Positions 21,137-32,497 of a DNA stretch of 64,000 nucleotides are shown piece by piece. The notes beneath the pieces are model-generated. The model did no database searches, was not told where the DNA came from, and was given only the letters and a program-made list of their open reading frames with translations. Both the position numbers and the translations under genes were made by a program. Position 1 is the first letter of the stretch; every line of letters begins with the position of its first letter. This DNA is from Mycoplasmopsis synoviae ATCC 25204 (lineage in GTDB: Bacteria; Bacillota_I; Bacilli_A; Mycoplasmatales; Metamycoplasmataceae), in the NCBI RefSeq assembly GCF_000969765.1, contig NZ_CP011096.1, positions 124,001 through 188,000 on the forward strand, written 5' to 3'.

Positions 21137-22730
21137 AAAGCAAAACTTTCAAAATGCAACTAGAAACTTAATGAAGTTTCTAGCATTTGATGAACAAAAA
21201 TCAACTAGAAGAAAAGTTTATTCGTCACTATATGCCATAATTTTTGGTCTTCTTATTACTTCAATAATTTTTTATATTAGAGGAGTTAGTCAATTTAGTA
21301 GAGAAAGTTCAAGAATTAATTTATTTTCTTTAATTAGCTTTATTTTTAAAAACGGATTTAGTTCTTCTAATACTTATTTATTTTTAAACTACTTTATCGT
21401 TTTTGGCTTTAGCGGACTTGGAGTTGCCTTTGCCTTTAAAAGCGGCCTTTTTAACATAGGAGCATCAGGGCAGATGCTGCTTCCGGCGGTTATTTTTTAT
21501 AGCATGCTAATTCTAGCGCGCTTTAGAGCTGGAGAAGAAATTAGCTTTACGATATTAGCTCTTGGATTTTTAATCTTTGTAATAGGAGGATTTTTTCTTG
21601 GGGCTTTAGTTGGAATTCTAAAATCATTTTTTAGAATTCACGAAGTTATAACTACAATATTTTTTAACTGAATTGTAATTTATATAGCGCAGTGAATGTT
21701 TAACAGCGGTCATGATTCAATTCTTTTAGGAAGCGGAGTTTCAACTGAATTTAGAGATAAATTTATTTCAAATTTTAGCTTTGGTACTGCCATATATTCA
21801 ATTAAATTAAGTCTAACACATAACTTTATTATTTTTGGTGTTGCCTTATTTATCCTGCTAGCTATTGGAACTTGATTTGTGCTTAGCAAAACCATGCTAG
21901 GATATAAAATCAAAGTTTTAGGATTAAATAAAACCAATGCTAAATATATTGGACTTAATGAAAAATTTTTAAGCATTTTAGTTTTTGGATTTTCAGGATC
22001 TCTTTGTGCTATTGGTGGATTCTTTTATATAGTAATAAATCAAAATTCAATTAATAGTTTATCTAATGGGCCTATTGCTATTGCCTTTGAATCAATAGCA
22101 ATTGCCCTTCTAGCATTAAACGCACCTCTTGGAGTTATATTTACTAGCTTATTTTATTCAATGCTTTATACCTCAGCGCCTGTGCTTCAGCTGCAAAATG
22201 GAATCCAAAAAGTTAATGTTGAATTTCAAACACTTATAACTGGGTTAGTATTGTTTATGAGTGCGCTTTCGGTGATGTTTTATAAATTCAAGCCATTCGA
22301 ATGAATTTATAAACAAATGCATTTATTATTTAACAAAAAATACTGACAAAGCTATATTAAATATAAACAAGATAAAGTGCATAATTCGCTTTATTACCAG
22401 AGACAAATTTATCGTCATTATTTAGAACATCTAAAAATCAAAAAGCAAATTTCAAAAGAAAAAAAACAACTTGAAAATGCTTTATTTGATAAAGTGCTTT
22501 CTACTAAAAATCAAAACTCAAAAGAAATTTTAGAGACATACGCTGATATTTTCAAAGAGCGTTTTGAATTTAACTTAAAAGTAAAAGCGCTAGGCTTTGA
22601 TAACCTTCAAAACTTTAAGCAGAGCCATAAGCTTAAAAAAGTAAATCTTAAAAATCAATATCACTTTGATAAAAATCAGCTCTATCAAGCTGCACATAAA
22701 AAACTTAAACTGAAAGGAATTTTTAGCTAA
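21120..22730 (+). CDS. Nucleoside ABC transporter permease 1
   Basis: A 536-residue BPD_transp_2-type permease. About ten hydrophobic segments occupy residues 35-390, with the family motif FKSGLFNIGASGQML and later LGLNKTNAKYIGLNEK in a cytosolic loop. After the last segment comes a tail of about 150 basic, charged residues without membrane segments, much longer than in typical homologues. ATG at 21120 is chosen over GTG at 21114. TAATG coupling links it to the second permease. Confidence 0.88.
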
Positions 22731-23683
22731 TGAATACAATCGCATTTGTCATTATTAACGTTGGTGTTTTTATCTTTTGTATTCTATTGCTAGGATCAAT
22801 TTCAGGAATATTTTCAGAAAAAGCTGGAATTATAAATATCGCCATAAACGGAATGATAGTTTTTGGTGCGCTGGTATATACCGTAATTAATTATTTAATT
22901 CGTGTCTTTGGTAATAGCAACGAAATAAGCATGTATTATCAATTGCTACTAGTGCCGCTCTGTGGAATTATCACGGCACTATTTGCCTTAGTTTTTGGTT
23001 ATGCAACTATAAGACTTAAATCAAATCAAACCATTACTGGTTATGCGGTTAACATTTTAGTTTTTGGAATTACTGCTATTGCGTTTTTAATCATTAAACA
23101 AAGAAGTGGTAATATAAGTTTTGCAACTAAAGAATTAGCACTAGAAAGCGATATTACATCGTCACTGAAAAACTTAGTATCGCTAAAAGTATTTTTAACT
23201 TTATTAATAGTAGTGCTTTCTTTTATAGCGCTTAAGTATACTAGATGAGGCCTTAGATTTAAAGCTATCGGAGAAAATCCGCAAGCCGCTGACGTTGCTG
23301 GAATTAATATTTATAAATATAAATGACACGCAGTATTTATCTCAGGGCTAATAGCTGGCATAGCTGGAACATTTTTCGGACAAATTCGTCTTGGGCAACT
23401 TCAACAAAGCTATGACATTCAAGGACTTGGTTATTTAGCGCTAGCAATAATGATAACCAGTCAATGAAAAATATCAATTTCAGTATTAATTTCGTTAATG
23501 TTTTCTATTGTTTATTCATTTTCATTTTATGGAGTTCAATACTTTCCGGCAAGCTATAAAAACTACTCAGAGTTATTTAACATTCTTCCATTTATAACAA
23601 CACTTATTGTCATGATTGCATTTTCTAAGAAAACAAACGCTCCTGCAGCGCTTGGAGTTATCTACGATAAGTCAAAAAGGTAA
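22730..23683 (+). CDS. Nucleoside ABC transporter permease 2
   Basis: A 317-residue membrane protein with 8-9 hydrophobic segments and the BPD_transp_2 motifs FSEKAGIINIAINGMI and RFKAIGENPQAADVAGIN. It pairs with the preceding permease to form the membrane channel of the nucleoside importer. Start and stop positions show direct coupling: its ATG overlaps the stop of permease 1 and the first kinase starts 3 bases after its own stop. Confidence 0.92.
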
Positions 23684-23685
23684 TC

Positions 23686-24339
23686 ATGATAGTTGCAGTT
23701 TCAGGAATGATTTCTTCAGGGAAATCTACTTTAGTTAAGAAATTAAATAGTCACTACGAAAATAATTCGCTTTATTTAGACGAATATAAAAAAGATGATG
23801 AAATTTTTTCTACAATGCTTCGTTGATTTTTAGAAAAAAGAGAAAATATAAATTTAAGTTTTGATTTATATGTTTTAAATCATCACATTGAATCTTTAAA
23901 AGAAATCTATGAGGAATTTAATGAAAAATTCACTAAAGATGATTATTTATTTTTAGATAGATTTCCAGCAGAGCATGCCATTTTTAACAAAATGGATTTA
24001 GTTACTAATTTAAATCATAAGCTTGCCTACGATAAAGCTTTAGATAATCTTTTAGTTAATCAAATAAAGCCTGACTTAGTTTTATATTTAGATATTGACT
24101 TTAAAACTTTTCAAAATAGATTAACTCAAAGATCGCGTTCAGAAGAAGTAGATAACTTTGAAAATAATATTGATTATTGAAAAAATTTGCATATGTTTTA
24201 TAAACAATATTTTTTAGAGTTATGCAAAAAATATCAAATCAAATACCAAATAATAGATACTAATAATTTAGATGAAGGTCAAGTTTTAACTAAAGCCATT
24301 TCTTTAATTGAAACCTTTAAAAACACAAAATGAAAATAG
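23686..24339 (+). CDS. Deoxynucleoside kinase 1
   Basis: A 217-residue member of the deoxynucleoside kinase family, which phosphorylates imported deoxynucleosides to monophosphates. Visible are the P-loop SGMISSGKST at residues 6-15, the ELDRF-like FLDRFPAEH, and the arginine-rich lid RLTQRSRSEEVD. The substrate (dA, dG, dC or T) cannot be deduced by eye. It lies directly after the nucleoside importer and overlaps the paralogous second kinase by 10 bases. The protein ends ..NTKWK with one TGA Trp near the end. Confidence 0.88.
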
Positions 24340-24962
24340 CAATCTCAGGAATGGTCGCATCAGGAAAAAGCACTTTAACTAAAAAACTTCACACCGAATA
24401 TTTTAAAAACAGTTTCATGCTTAAAGAATATGAAGAAGATGATGAAGTTTTTGAAAAACTTTTAAAGTGAAAACTTGAAAAAAAGCCAAATGTAGTTCTA
24501 CCCTTTGAAGTTTATATAATGGATAATCACATTGAAAAAATGAAAAAGCTATATAAAGAGTATTTAGCTAAGGATAACTATTATATTTTTTCAGATAGAT
24601 TTTCTATTGAACATCAAATTTTTGCAATTACAGCTTTTGAAAAAGAACCTCACAAACACAAAACATATCTAGATGTAGTTAATTCAATTATTGTTCCCGA
24701 AGTTTTACCTGACTATATATTTTATCTTGACGTAACTTATGAAACATTTGAAAAACGTTTCTTAAAAAGACAATATAAATCCGAAATGGATACATATCAT
24801 AAAAACAAAGAAGCTTTTAAAAAACTTCACACCATCTACAAAGAAAACTTTATCAATCTTTGCAAAGAATTCAACTTAAAATATCACATAGTTGATGTTA
24901 ATAATTTAGATGAAAATAAGGTTGCACAAAAAGTTGCAAGCTTAATTCAAAACTTAAAATAA
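24330..24962 (+). CDS. Deoxynucleoside kinase 2
   Basis: A 210-residue paralogue of the preceding protein: P-loop SGMVASGKST, FSDRFSIEHQ and lid RFLKRQYKSEMD. The two kinases align over their whole length but differ at many positions, consistent with an old duplication and different nucleoside preferences. It is the last gene of the nucleoside transport and salvage operon. Confidence 0.88.
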
Positions 24963-24965
24963 AAC

Positions 24966-24996
24966 AAAAAAACTGGCATAAATCTGTTAGTTTTTT
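24966..24996. terminator. Bidirectional terminator between kinase 2 and der
   Basis: A7CT and AGT6 form an AT-rich stem with T-runs on both strands between two convergent genes. Confidence 0.65.
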
Positions 24997-26302
24997 ATTG
25001 CATTGTTTGTGATTTGTTTTTAAGGTTGATTACAATCGGGCAGCCTCTAAAATCAAAGTTTTCTCTAATTTGTTTTTCTAAAAAACGCATATAAGAAAAA
25101 TGCGCATATTTTTTGTTATTAACAAAAAATGTAAAAGTAGGAATTTTAGATTTTTCTTTTCTAGCGTAGTAGATATGAAGCCTTCCACCTTTATTTGAAA
25201 TAGCTGGTTGAATTAATTGAGCTTCTAAAATTAAATTAGCTAGCAAGTTTGGCTTAATTTCGCGATTTAAATTTTCTCTAACTTGAAGAATAGTATCGAT
25301 TAATTTATCAATTCTAGATCCTGATTTAGCCGAAATAAATACCACTGGCATTCAAGAAGAAAACTTCATTTTTTCACGAAGCTTTTTCTCGTATTGCATC
25401 ATTGTATTTTGATTTTTTTCAACTAAATCCCATTTGTTAATTACGATAACTATTGGTTTGTTATGTTCTAAAGCATAACCGATTATTCTTGAGTCAAAAT
25501 GTGAAAGCTCATCGATAGTAGCATCGATAACTACCAATGTTAAATCGCTTTCTACTAAAGAACTCATTGCCCGCATAAGAGCGTAGTGATCTACGCTCTC
25601 TACCAGCTTACTTTTACGCATAATTCCAGCGGTATCAATAATTTCAAAGTTTTGATCTTTTATTTTTAGAAAGCTTTTAACAGAGTCTCTAGTTGTTCCT
25701 GGAATTTCAGAAACTATAGATCTATATTCATTTGTTAATTTATTTAATAATGAAGACTTACCGGCATTAGGCTTACCGATAATTGAAAGCTTGAAATTAT
25801 TCTCTAGATTTTTTTCTTCAAAAAATAAATGTTTGCAAGCTTCATCTAGCGCTTCTCCTAGCCCTTCACCGTGAAGCGCTGAAATTGGGAAAATATCAAC
25901 TCCTAGTTTATATCAAGAATAGTCAAAATCTTTATTACCTTCTAGCTTGTTGGCTAAAGCTAAAACTGTTTTGTTGGCTTTTCTTAAAATATTCATGATA
26001 AATAAATCATCATTTGATATTTCACTATGTCCATCGAAAACAAAAAATATAACGTCAGCTTCTTCGATTGCAATTTTGGCTTGAATTTGAATTTGCTCTT
26101 GGAAAGGAGCATTTTTAATTTCGATTCCTCCAGTATCTATGATTTTAATTTCTTTATTAAGTCAAGAAATAACTTCATAGAGCCTATCTCTTGTTACTCC
26201 TGGAGTATCGTCTACTATTGAAATTTTTCTACCATTTAAACGATTAAATAATGTAGATTTTCCTACATTTGGTCTTCCAATAATTGCAATAGTATTTTTC
26301 AT
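24995..26302 (-). CDS. der: Ribosome-associated GTPase Der (EngA)
   Basis: Der has two GTPase domains in tandem and takes part in 50S subunit assembly. The 435-residue protein shows domain 1 motifs [13 protein letters not shown] and NKLE, domain 2 motifs [13 protein letters not shown] and NKWD, and the KH-like C-terminal domain with [11 protein letters not shown]. Length is normal. It follows cmk after 5 bases, so the two are co-transcribed, as in many Firmicutes. Confidence 0.96.
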
Positions 26303-26307
26303 AATTA

Positions 26308-26964
26308 TTATTTGATAAGTGAAATTATTTTATTAACAACTTCATCGATTTTCATATTTGTACAATCAATTAGAATTGAGTCTTCTGTTTTATGAAGTGG
26401 ATCATGCTCGCGATTCATATCTTGATGATCTCTTTTTTTAATTTCATATAAAACTTCATCGTAGTTTGAATTATATCCTAGCTGATGGTTTTGATCTACT
26501 CTTCTTTGAGCTCTTTCTTCAGCGGTAGCTCATAGAAAAATTTTAACGTCAGCGTGAGGCATTACTTTAAAGGTTGTATCTCTACCATCGATTATAAAAC
26601 CTTTTTTGCCTTTAGTCATTTTTTGAATATATGAAGTTACAAATTCTCTAACTTCGGGAATTTTAGAAACTACAGGAGTTGAAATTGAAATTTGTTCGGA
26701 ACGAAGAATTAAAGTTATATTTTCGCCTTTATAAAATAGCTCTTCATTTTTTGATAAACTAAATTCAAGGAAATCTAAAGATGAAATAACATCTTTTTCG
26801 TTATTGATATCTATATCGTTTTTAATAACGTGGTAAGCTATAGTTCTGTAAATGCTTCCGCTATTTATAAATGTGTAGTTTAGTTTTTTGGCAATTAATT
26901 TTGATACGGTAGATTTACCTACGCCACTAGGTCCATCGATTGCAATGTTAACTTTTAATTCCAT
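26308..26964 (-). CDS. cmk: Cytidylate kinase
   Basis: Cytidylate kinase converts CMP and dCMP to the diphosphates. The 218-residue protein has the P-loop [11 protein letters not shown] at the N-terminus, the [12 protein letters not shown] nucleoside-binding segment, and [20 protein letters not shown], the standard cmk DGRDxxT motif. It lies 2 bases after a small hypothetical gene and 5 bases before der. Confidence 0.96.
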
Positions 26965-26966
26965 AA

Positions 26967-27413
26967 TTAAATTCTAATTTTTTCAGTGATAATTTCGATT
27001 GTCTCTTCTAAAGAGCTTGAATTTTCTTCTAAAGTTAGCGCCTGGATTTCCATGATATGTTCGTCATTAAGATTTAAATTAAAATCAAATTCATTTCAAA
27101 AATTTAAATTATTTTTGGCAATATTTAACTTTGACTGTCTTACTTGATTGTTAAACTCTATTAAATCACTGGAAAAAGCAAAATTACTTGCAGAGTCATT
27201 TTGAAAACTAAAATCCATGTCTGAAAATTTAAATTCATCATTTAAAAATTCTGGATTTTGAAATTTAAGATATCTTAATTCGTTTTTTAAGGTGGCAAAT
27301 TCTTCAAAAAATTCACCAGTTTTTTGATTTAAATTATTTAATGATTCAAAAAGTGCTAACTTTGTAAGGTTTTTTAGTAAATATGTTTTATTACTATGCT
27401 TAAAATTAGACAT
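26967..27413 (-). CDS. Hypothetical protein, Asn/Phe/Leu-rich
   Basis: A 148-residue acidic protein of unknown family. It has no signal peptide or membrane segment. It is rich in Asn, Phe, Leu and Glu, and its C-terminal third (EETIEIITEKIRI) is predicted helical. It begins at ATG 27413, back to back with ftsY, and its stop is two bases before cmk, so it is the first gene of a cmk-der operon. Position suggests a protein translated with cmk; I see no motif that names a function. Confidence 0.65.
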
Positions 27414-27464
27414 AACGATATTATTTAATAAATTTTACATTATTTTCAATTATTAAACTAAAAT

Positions 27465-28523
27465 ATGAATATGGCTTTTTTTAAGAAAATAATAAACAAA
27501 CTATTTCATAGCAACAAAGAAAATGAAATTGATGAAAAAAAGAAAAAACTAAAAGAAAAACATCTTAATTTAGTTTTAAAAAGCGAAAAATTTCAAAAAT
27601 ATGAAAAAGGACTCTCACAAGCATCAGATTTTGGTAAGCAGCTACTTGAGCTTCAAAATAAACATCTAGAGCTTGATGAAGAGTATTTTGAAAACTTAGA
27701 AGAAATTCTAATAATGTCAGATATTAACGTTTCTTTAGTTGATGTCATAATTGAGCAAATCAAAAAAGAAATTAGAATTAATAAAATTACCGACATTAAA
27801 TTAATTGGTGAAATAATAGCTGATAAGATTTTTGAAATTTATACCAATAATTCAATAATAGACACTTCCTTAGATTATAAAAATAACCAGACAAATGTAT
27901 TTTTTATAGTAGGAGTTAATGGTAGTGGAAAAACTACATCGATCGCTAAGCTAGCAAATTATTATAAAAGCTTAGATAAAAAGGTTTTAATAGCAGCAGC
28001 TGATACCTTCCGTGCAGGAGCGGTAGAACAGCTTAGAATTTGAAGTGAAAAAATCGGATGCGACATTGTAATGCCAAAAAAAGCTAATGCAGATCCATCT
28101 TCAGTAATTTATGAAGCTGCAAAAAAAGCTAAAGATGAAGCTTATGATTTGCTGATTATAGATACCGCTGGTAGGCTTCAAAATAAAGTTAATTTAATGA
28201 ATGAACTTAAGAAAATGTATGAAGTTTTAAAAAGATTTCTGCCAGAAGCTCCTAATGAATCACTGTTAGTGCTCGATGCTACTAACGGGCAAAGCGGGAT
28301 AATGCAAGCTAAGGTTTTTAAAGAAGTTGTTAATTTAAGCGGAATAATTCTTACTAAAATGGATGGAACTTCTAAAGGTGGAATAGTTTTAAGCATTAAA
28401 GATGAGCTAGATTTAAATGTAAAGCTAGTAGGTCTTGGTGAAAAACTTGATGATTTGCAAGAATTTGATTTAGAGCTTTTTATTTATCAAATGACAAAAT
28501 CTCTATTGCAGGAAAATGTCTAA
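27465..28523 (+). CDS. ftsY: Signal recognition particle receptor FtsY
   Basis: FtsY receives the SRP-ribosome complex at the membrane. The 352-residue protein has a short basic N-terminal region, a four-helix N domain, and the SRP GTPase domain with [33 protein letters not shown] and the closing [13 protein letters not shown]. The long acidic A domain of E. coli is absent, as usual in Gram-positives and mycoplasmas. Its end overlaps the ylxM-like gene by 8 bases. Confidence 0.97.
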
Positions 28524-28749
28524 AAAAAACTTTGAAGATTTAAATTTATATTTAATGCTCTTTGATAAATATTCATTTTTATTAACCCAAAATCAAAAGC
28601 AAATTTTTCAGCTTTATTTTCATGAAGATTTATCATATTCAGAAATAGCCAAAATTCTAGTAACCTCAAGAACCAATGTCTATGACTCGATAAATAAAAC
28701 GCTAAAAAAACTTATTAAACTTGAAGAAAAATTTAAAAAAGAATACTAA
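28516..28749 (+). CDS. ylxM: YlxM/p13-like helix-turn-helix protein
   Basis: A 77-residue protein with a sigma-like helix-turn-helix (LSYSEIAKILVTSRTNVYDSINKTLKKL). It belongs to the YlxM (UPF0122) family, whose gene is typically linked to ftsY or ffh and which may regulate or support SRP function. It overlaps the 3' end of ftsY, as in other Firmicutes, and is closed by a perfect bidirectional terminator. Confidence 0.88.
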   Translation: MSKKNFEDLNLYLMLFDKYSFLLTQNQKQIFQLYFHEDLSYSEIAKILVTSRTNVYDSINKTLKKLIKLEEKFKKEY

Positions 28750-28777
28750 AAAATGCCTTTTGGCATTTTTTAGTATT
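28742..28777. terminator. Perfect bidirectional terminator between ylxM and ptsG
   Basis: A 16-bp perfect stem (AATACTAAAAAATGCC and its complement) with a TTTT loop begins inside the last codons of ylxM. T-runs on both strands serve the two convergent genes. Confidence 0.85.
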
Positions 28778-28789
28778 TTACTTTGGAAA

Positions 28790-31396
28790 TTATCTAACTA
28801 ATCCAACTCTGATTCCTAATTTAGGAACTTCGTTAGTATCTAGTGTAACTGAGAAGTTTTTGTATTTTGATTCTGGTAAAACAAGAGTAATAACATCTGA
28901 TTTTACTTTGTGTCTTTTTAGGAATGGTAAATCAACTTTAGCTAGTTGGTCTCCAGCTTTAACTTTTTGACCTAATTTAACAAATGATTCAAATCCTTGT
29001 CCATTTAGATTAACGGTATCAATTCCAATGTGAACAAGTAATTTAACACCTTCTTTGGTTTCGATTCCGTAAGCATGTTTTGTTGGGAAAACTAGTGTTA
29101 CAACACCATCAACTGGTGAGTAAACGTTTCCAACTTTTTCAGAAACAAATCTAACAACGAATCCATCTCCCATGGTTTTGTTTGAAAACACACCATCGTT
29201 TAGATATTCTAAAGGTTTTAAATCACCTCTAGCAGGAGTGTATAAAGATACTGGTTTTGTTAATTGTTCTACTGTTGTTTTTCTAACTGGAGTTTCTTTT
29301 TTAACAACTTCTTTTTCAACTACTGGCGCTTGATTTAATTTCTTCACAGAAGAAGCTTTTTCTTCTGCTTCTTTAGCTGCAATTAAATCTCTTTGTGATT
29401 TAATTTTTGAATTTAATTGTTCTGCAACTGGCCCGAAAATTCCTTGCGCGTGGTTAGACGCTTCAAATTTCACGGCAACGGCTCCAGCAGCTTTTAGAGC
29501 TTCTGGATTAACTTTTCTAACATCTTTAACATCGTAACGAAGTCTTGATGCACAGTTGTTGTAAGCAGTAATGTTTTCAGTTCCACCGTAAGCTTGCACT
29601 ACAGCGTAAGCTTGAGTATCAACTGTTTTTGCAGATGCCATACCTTCAGCTGAATGTTTAGCATCTTTTTTAGCTTCATAGTCTTTTCTGGTAAATAATT
29701 TAGTGTTTCCACCTCTTCCAGGTGTTTCTAAGTTTTTGTATTTAATTCAGAAGTAGAATACGAAGAAGTAAACTGGCATGTATGCTGCCCCTGTAAGTAA
29801 TGGGAATCAGAATTGTGTTCCTTTTTGGAATGGAATAACCCCATAAATTACAAAGTCAAGAATTCCACCTGAAAAGGCCATTGGTATATGAACGTTTAAT
29901 AGGTTTGCAAACATGAATGAGAATGCAGCCATAATTGAGTGGAATCCTCAGAATAATAATGGTGATAAGAATAGGAATGTAAATTCAATTGGTTCTGTAA
30001 CACCTGTTATAAGTGAGGTGAACGCAGCAGGAACAACTGTTCCGGCAGCAACTTTTCTATTTTCCTTAGGTGCTGCAAATATCATAGCAGCAGCAGCAGC
30101 AGGAAGAGCTAGCATCATAACACCGAATTTACCGTCTAGGTATTGTCCGATTTTAATGTTAAGTGCGTATTGTACAAATGCAAATAATGGAACATTTGAG
30201 TATAGGTAGTATTTTTTTCCAGCAACAGTTACTAGTTGGCTTGTAGTTTTACCAACTCATGAAAGTGTTGTAGGAATTGTAGATGATGGGTTTTTAAGTG
30301 CTACTAATTCAGTTGGTGAAAATAGCGCTACTGTATTTCCATATCCTAGTAATTTAAGTGATATTGTTGAATCACCTTGGAAACCGTTAGGTTCTTTAGC
30401 TACATCTTGGAATAACTTAACGAAGTTTGCATATCCTTCAGAAACTCCAGCAGCAGCTGCAGCTGCTGCAGAATCTTTTGCTCCTTCAAATGATAAATCA
30501 ACAAGTGATAAATCAAGAGGAAGACTATTTGTTGAAACAAAAGCTTGTAAAGCAGCGTTTAAATCCCCTCCTGCAGGTGTATATCAAACAGGTGCATAGA
30601 AAACATGGTGTAATCCAAATGGGATTAATGATCTTTCTATGTATCCGAAGATAAGTGAGTTAACACCAACTGGTGTTTTATTTAATGCTTCACCTAAGAA
30701 GTTAAGTGCAATTCCCACTCATGGTCAAAATAGCAAGAATACAAATGCTAATACAGCCATAGCTGGAATTGTAACTAGTGAAACGAATCTTTTTCCACCA
30801 AAGAATGAAATTACTCTAGGTAATTGGATAGTGTGGAATTTGTTGTATAGATATTGAACAACAAGTCCTACAACTATTCCTCCAAACACTGATGTTTGTA
30901 ATGAACGAATACCAAGAGTTGATCCAACTAATTGTTTAAGAGATTTGGCAGATCTTCCACCTTGTTCAAATAAAACAACGTATCCGTCAATAACTTCTTT
31001 ACCGTCTACAGTCGATGTTACAGGTGTAATAAATACTCCCTGAACCGCTGAGAAGACTAGGTAACCTATAATGGCAGCAAAAACCGCAACTCCGGCTTCG
31101 TCTGTAAATGCGATAACAAACGCAGCAGCAAAAAGTAATGGTAGTGCACCGAAAACAGGATCACCTAAAATTTTAAGCAATTCACCGATTTTTTGAACAG
31201 CTGCAACTCCGGCTGCTTTTTCAGCAACAGTAGCTCCAACCCCTAAAAATAATCCGGCAATCGCCATAACAGAAATAGGCAACATGAAAGCACCAGATAA
31301 TTTAGATAAGATCTTACGTGCATTTCCTGAGCCGCTGTTATCTGAATTTTTCTCTTTTTTTGATCTAAAAAAAGAGCCTAATTTCGCGAAACTCAT
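28790..31396 (-). CDS. ptsG: PTS glucose-type permease, domains IICBA
   Basis: The 868-residue protein is a full PTS transporter. The N-terminal IIC part (to about residue 560) has about ten hydrophobic segments and the sugar-site motif GVTEPIEFTFLF. The IIB domain (about 590-665) has the phospho-cysteine in NNCASRLRYDV. A Lys/Glu/Val linker follows, and the IIA domain (about 715-868) has the active histidine in LLVHIGIDTVNL. Domain order and motifs fit glucose (or a related hexose/GlcNAc) uptake; exact sugar not certain. The gene stands alone between two convergent terminator-separated operons. Confidence 0.92.
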
Positions 31397-31420
31397 TAAT
31401 AAAGATTATTGAACCTTTCT

Positions 31421-31426
31421 ATTATA
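31421..31426 (-). promoter_or_regulatory. -10 box of ptsG
   Basis: The minus strand reads GATTATAAT about 25 bases before the ATG of ptsG, with a consensus TATAAT and AAAGG between it and the start codon. No strong -35 was seen. Confidence 0.5.
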
Positions 31427-31520
31427 ATCTAAAAGAATCTGAACAAACTATTCGCATTTCTTTCAAAAAGCAAATAATCTAATTCTAATTATTATTATAT
31501 AATAAATTTTTATTTTAATG

Positions 31521-31892
31521 TTATCTTGATATTAATGTAGAACCAACTAAAATAGAAATTGCTATTACTATAAAAACTATAAATAAAATAATAGGGGCAG
31601 AATATTTTGCTCTCTCTCAAGAAGGCAGAAACATTTTAGTGTCTTCATATTTCATGTGAGTTTTTCTTGGATTATTTTGATAGAAATCTCTAAGCTGTTT
31701 TTCTTTAAATTGCTTTACTTTTTTCTTTTGTCTAAAGTGAAGTGGAATCATTAGCGCGGCAAGTAAAAAAAAGCCAACTACTAATACAATAGCTACGTCT
31801 TTAGAAAGGCCTCCACCTACACTAGTAGTGGTAGGTCCGGGAACTAAGGAGCTAACTGAATTTGCAAGGCTTATCATTAATTTAGAATTCAT
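31521..31892 (-). CDS. Small two-pass membrane protein, unknown
   Basis: A 123-residue protein: a Ser/Gly/Thr-rich N-terminal stretch, a hydrophobic segment (about 32-52, VAIVLVVGFFLLAALMIPL), a basic and polar middle (KKKVKQFKEKQL), and a second hydrophobic segment near the C-terminus (IILFIVFIVIAISILVG). No family recognised. It lies upstream of ptsG on the same strand with a 124-base gap that holds the ptsG promoter, and diverges from ppa. Confidence 0.6.
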
Positions 31893-31949
31893 ATTATTTT
31901 ATTTTACATTATCTAAAAAAAATTATTAGATTTTGGTATATTTTCATAT

Positions 31950-32495
31950 ATGAAATTAAAAGTAGTAATTGAAATTCCAAAAGGCTCAAATGTTAAATAC
32001 GAATTTAACCGTAAAACTAACATGCTAGAAGTCGATAGAATTCTAAGAGAAGATTTTTTATATCCATGTAATTATGGATTTGTGCCAAGCACTTTAGACT
32101 GAGATGGAGACGAGCTTGACGTGCTAGTTTATTCACCTGAAAAGTTTTTACCTAACTCAGCTCTTAACGTTAGAGTAATAGGAGCTATGAAAATGGTTGA
32201 CGATGGCGAAACTGATACTAAACTAGTAGCAGTTCACGCTGATGATTTTAGGCTAGAGCACATCAAAGAATTAAAAGATCTTCCGCTTTCTTTTTTAGTA
32301 AATTTAGAAGCGTTTTTTGCAAACTATAAAAACTTCAAAAGAGTAGGCATTACTAAAGTTGAAGGCTTTGAATCTAAAGAATGAGCTTTAGAGGAGCTTA
32401 AAGAATGCTATGAATTATTTGAAAAATATTCAAGTCTTCATAAAGATGACTTTATAAAAAAAATGAAAGAAAAACATCCAGAGAAATATAGTTAA
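31950..32495 (+). CDS. ppa: Inorganic pyrophosphatase
   Basis: Family I soluble pyrophosphatase hydrolyses pyrophosphate and so pulls biosynthetic reactions forward. The 181-residue protein has the metal-binding motif [10 protein letters not shown] and the active-site segment [14 protein letters not shown] near the N-terminus. It is followed after 2 bases by pepP. Confidence 0.96.
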
Positions 32496-32497
32496 TT

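Noticed and set aside
29913-30857. Plus-strand frames opposite ptsG
   Set aside because: ptsG is unmistakable on the minus strand; these are shadows without family similarity.
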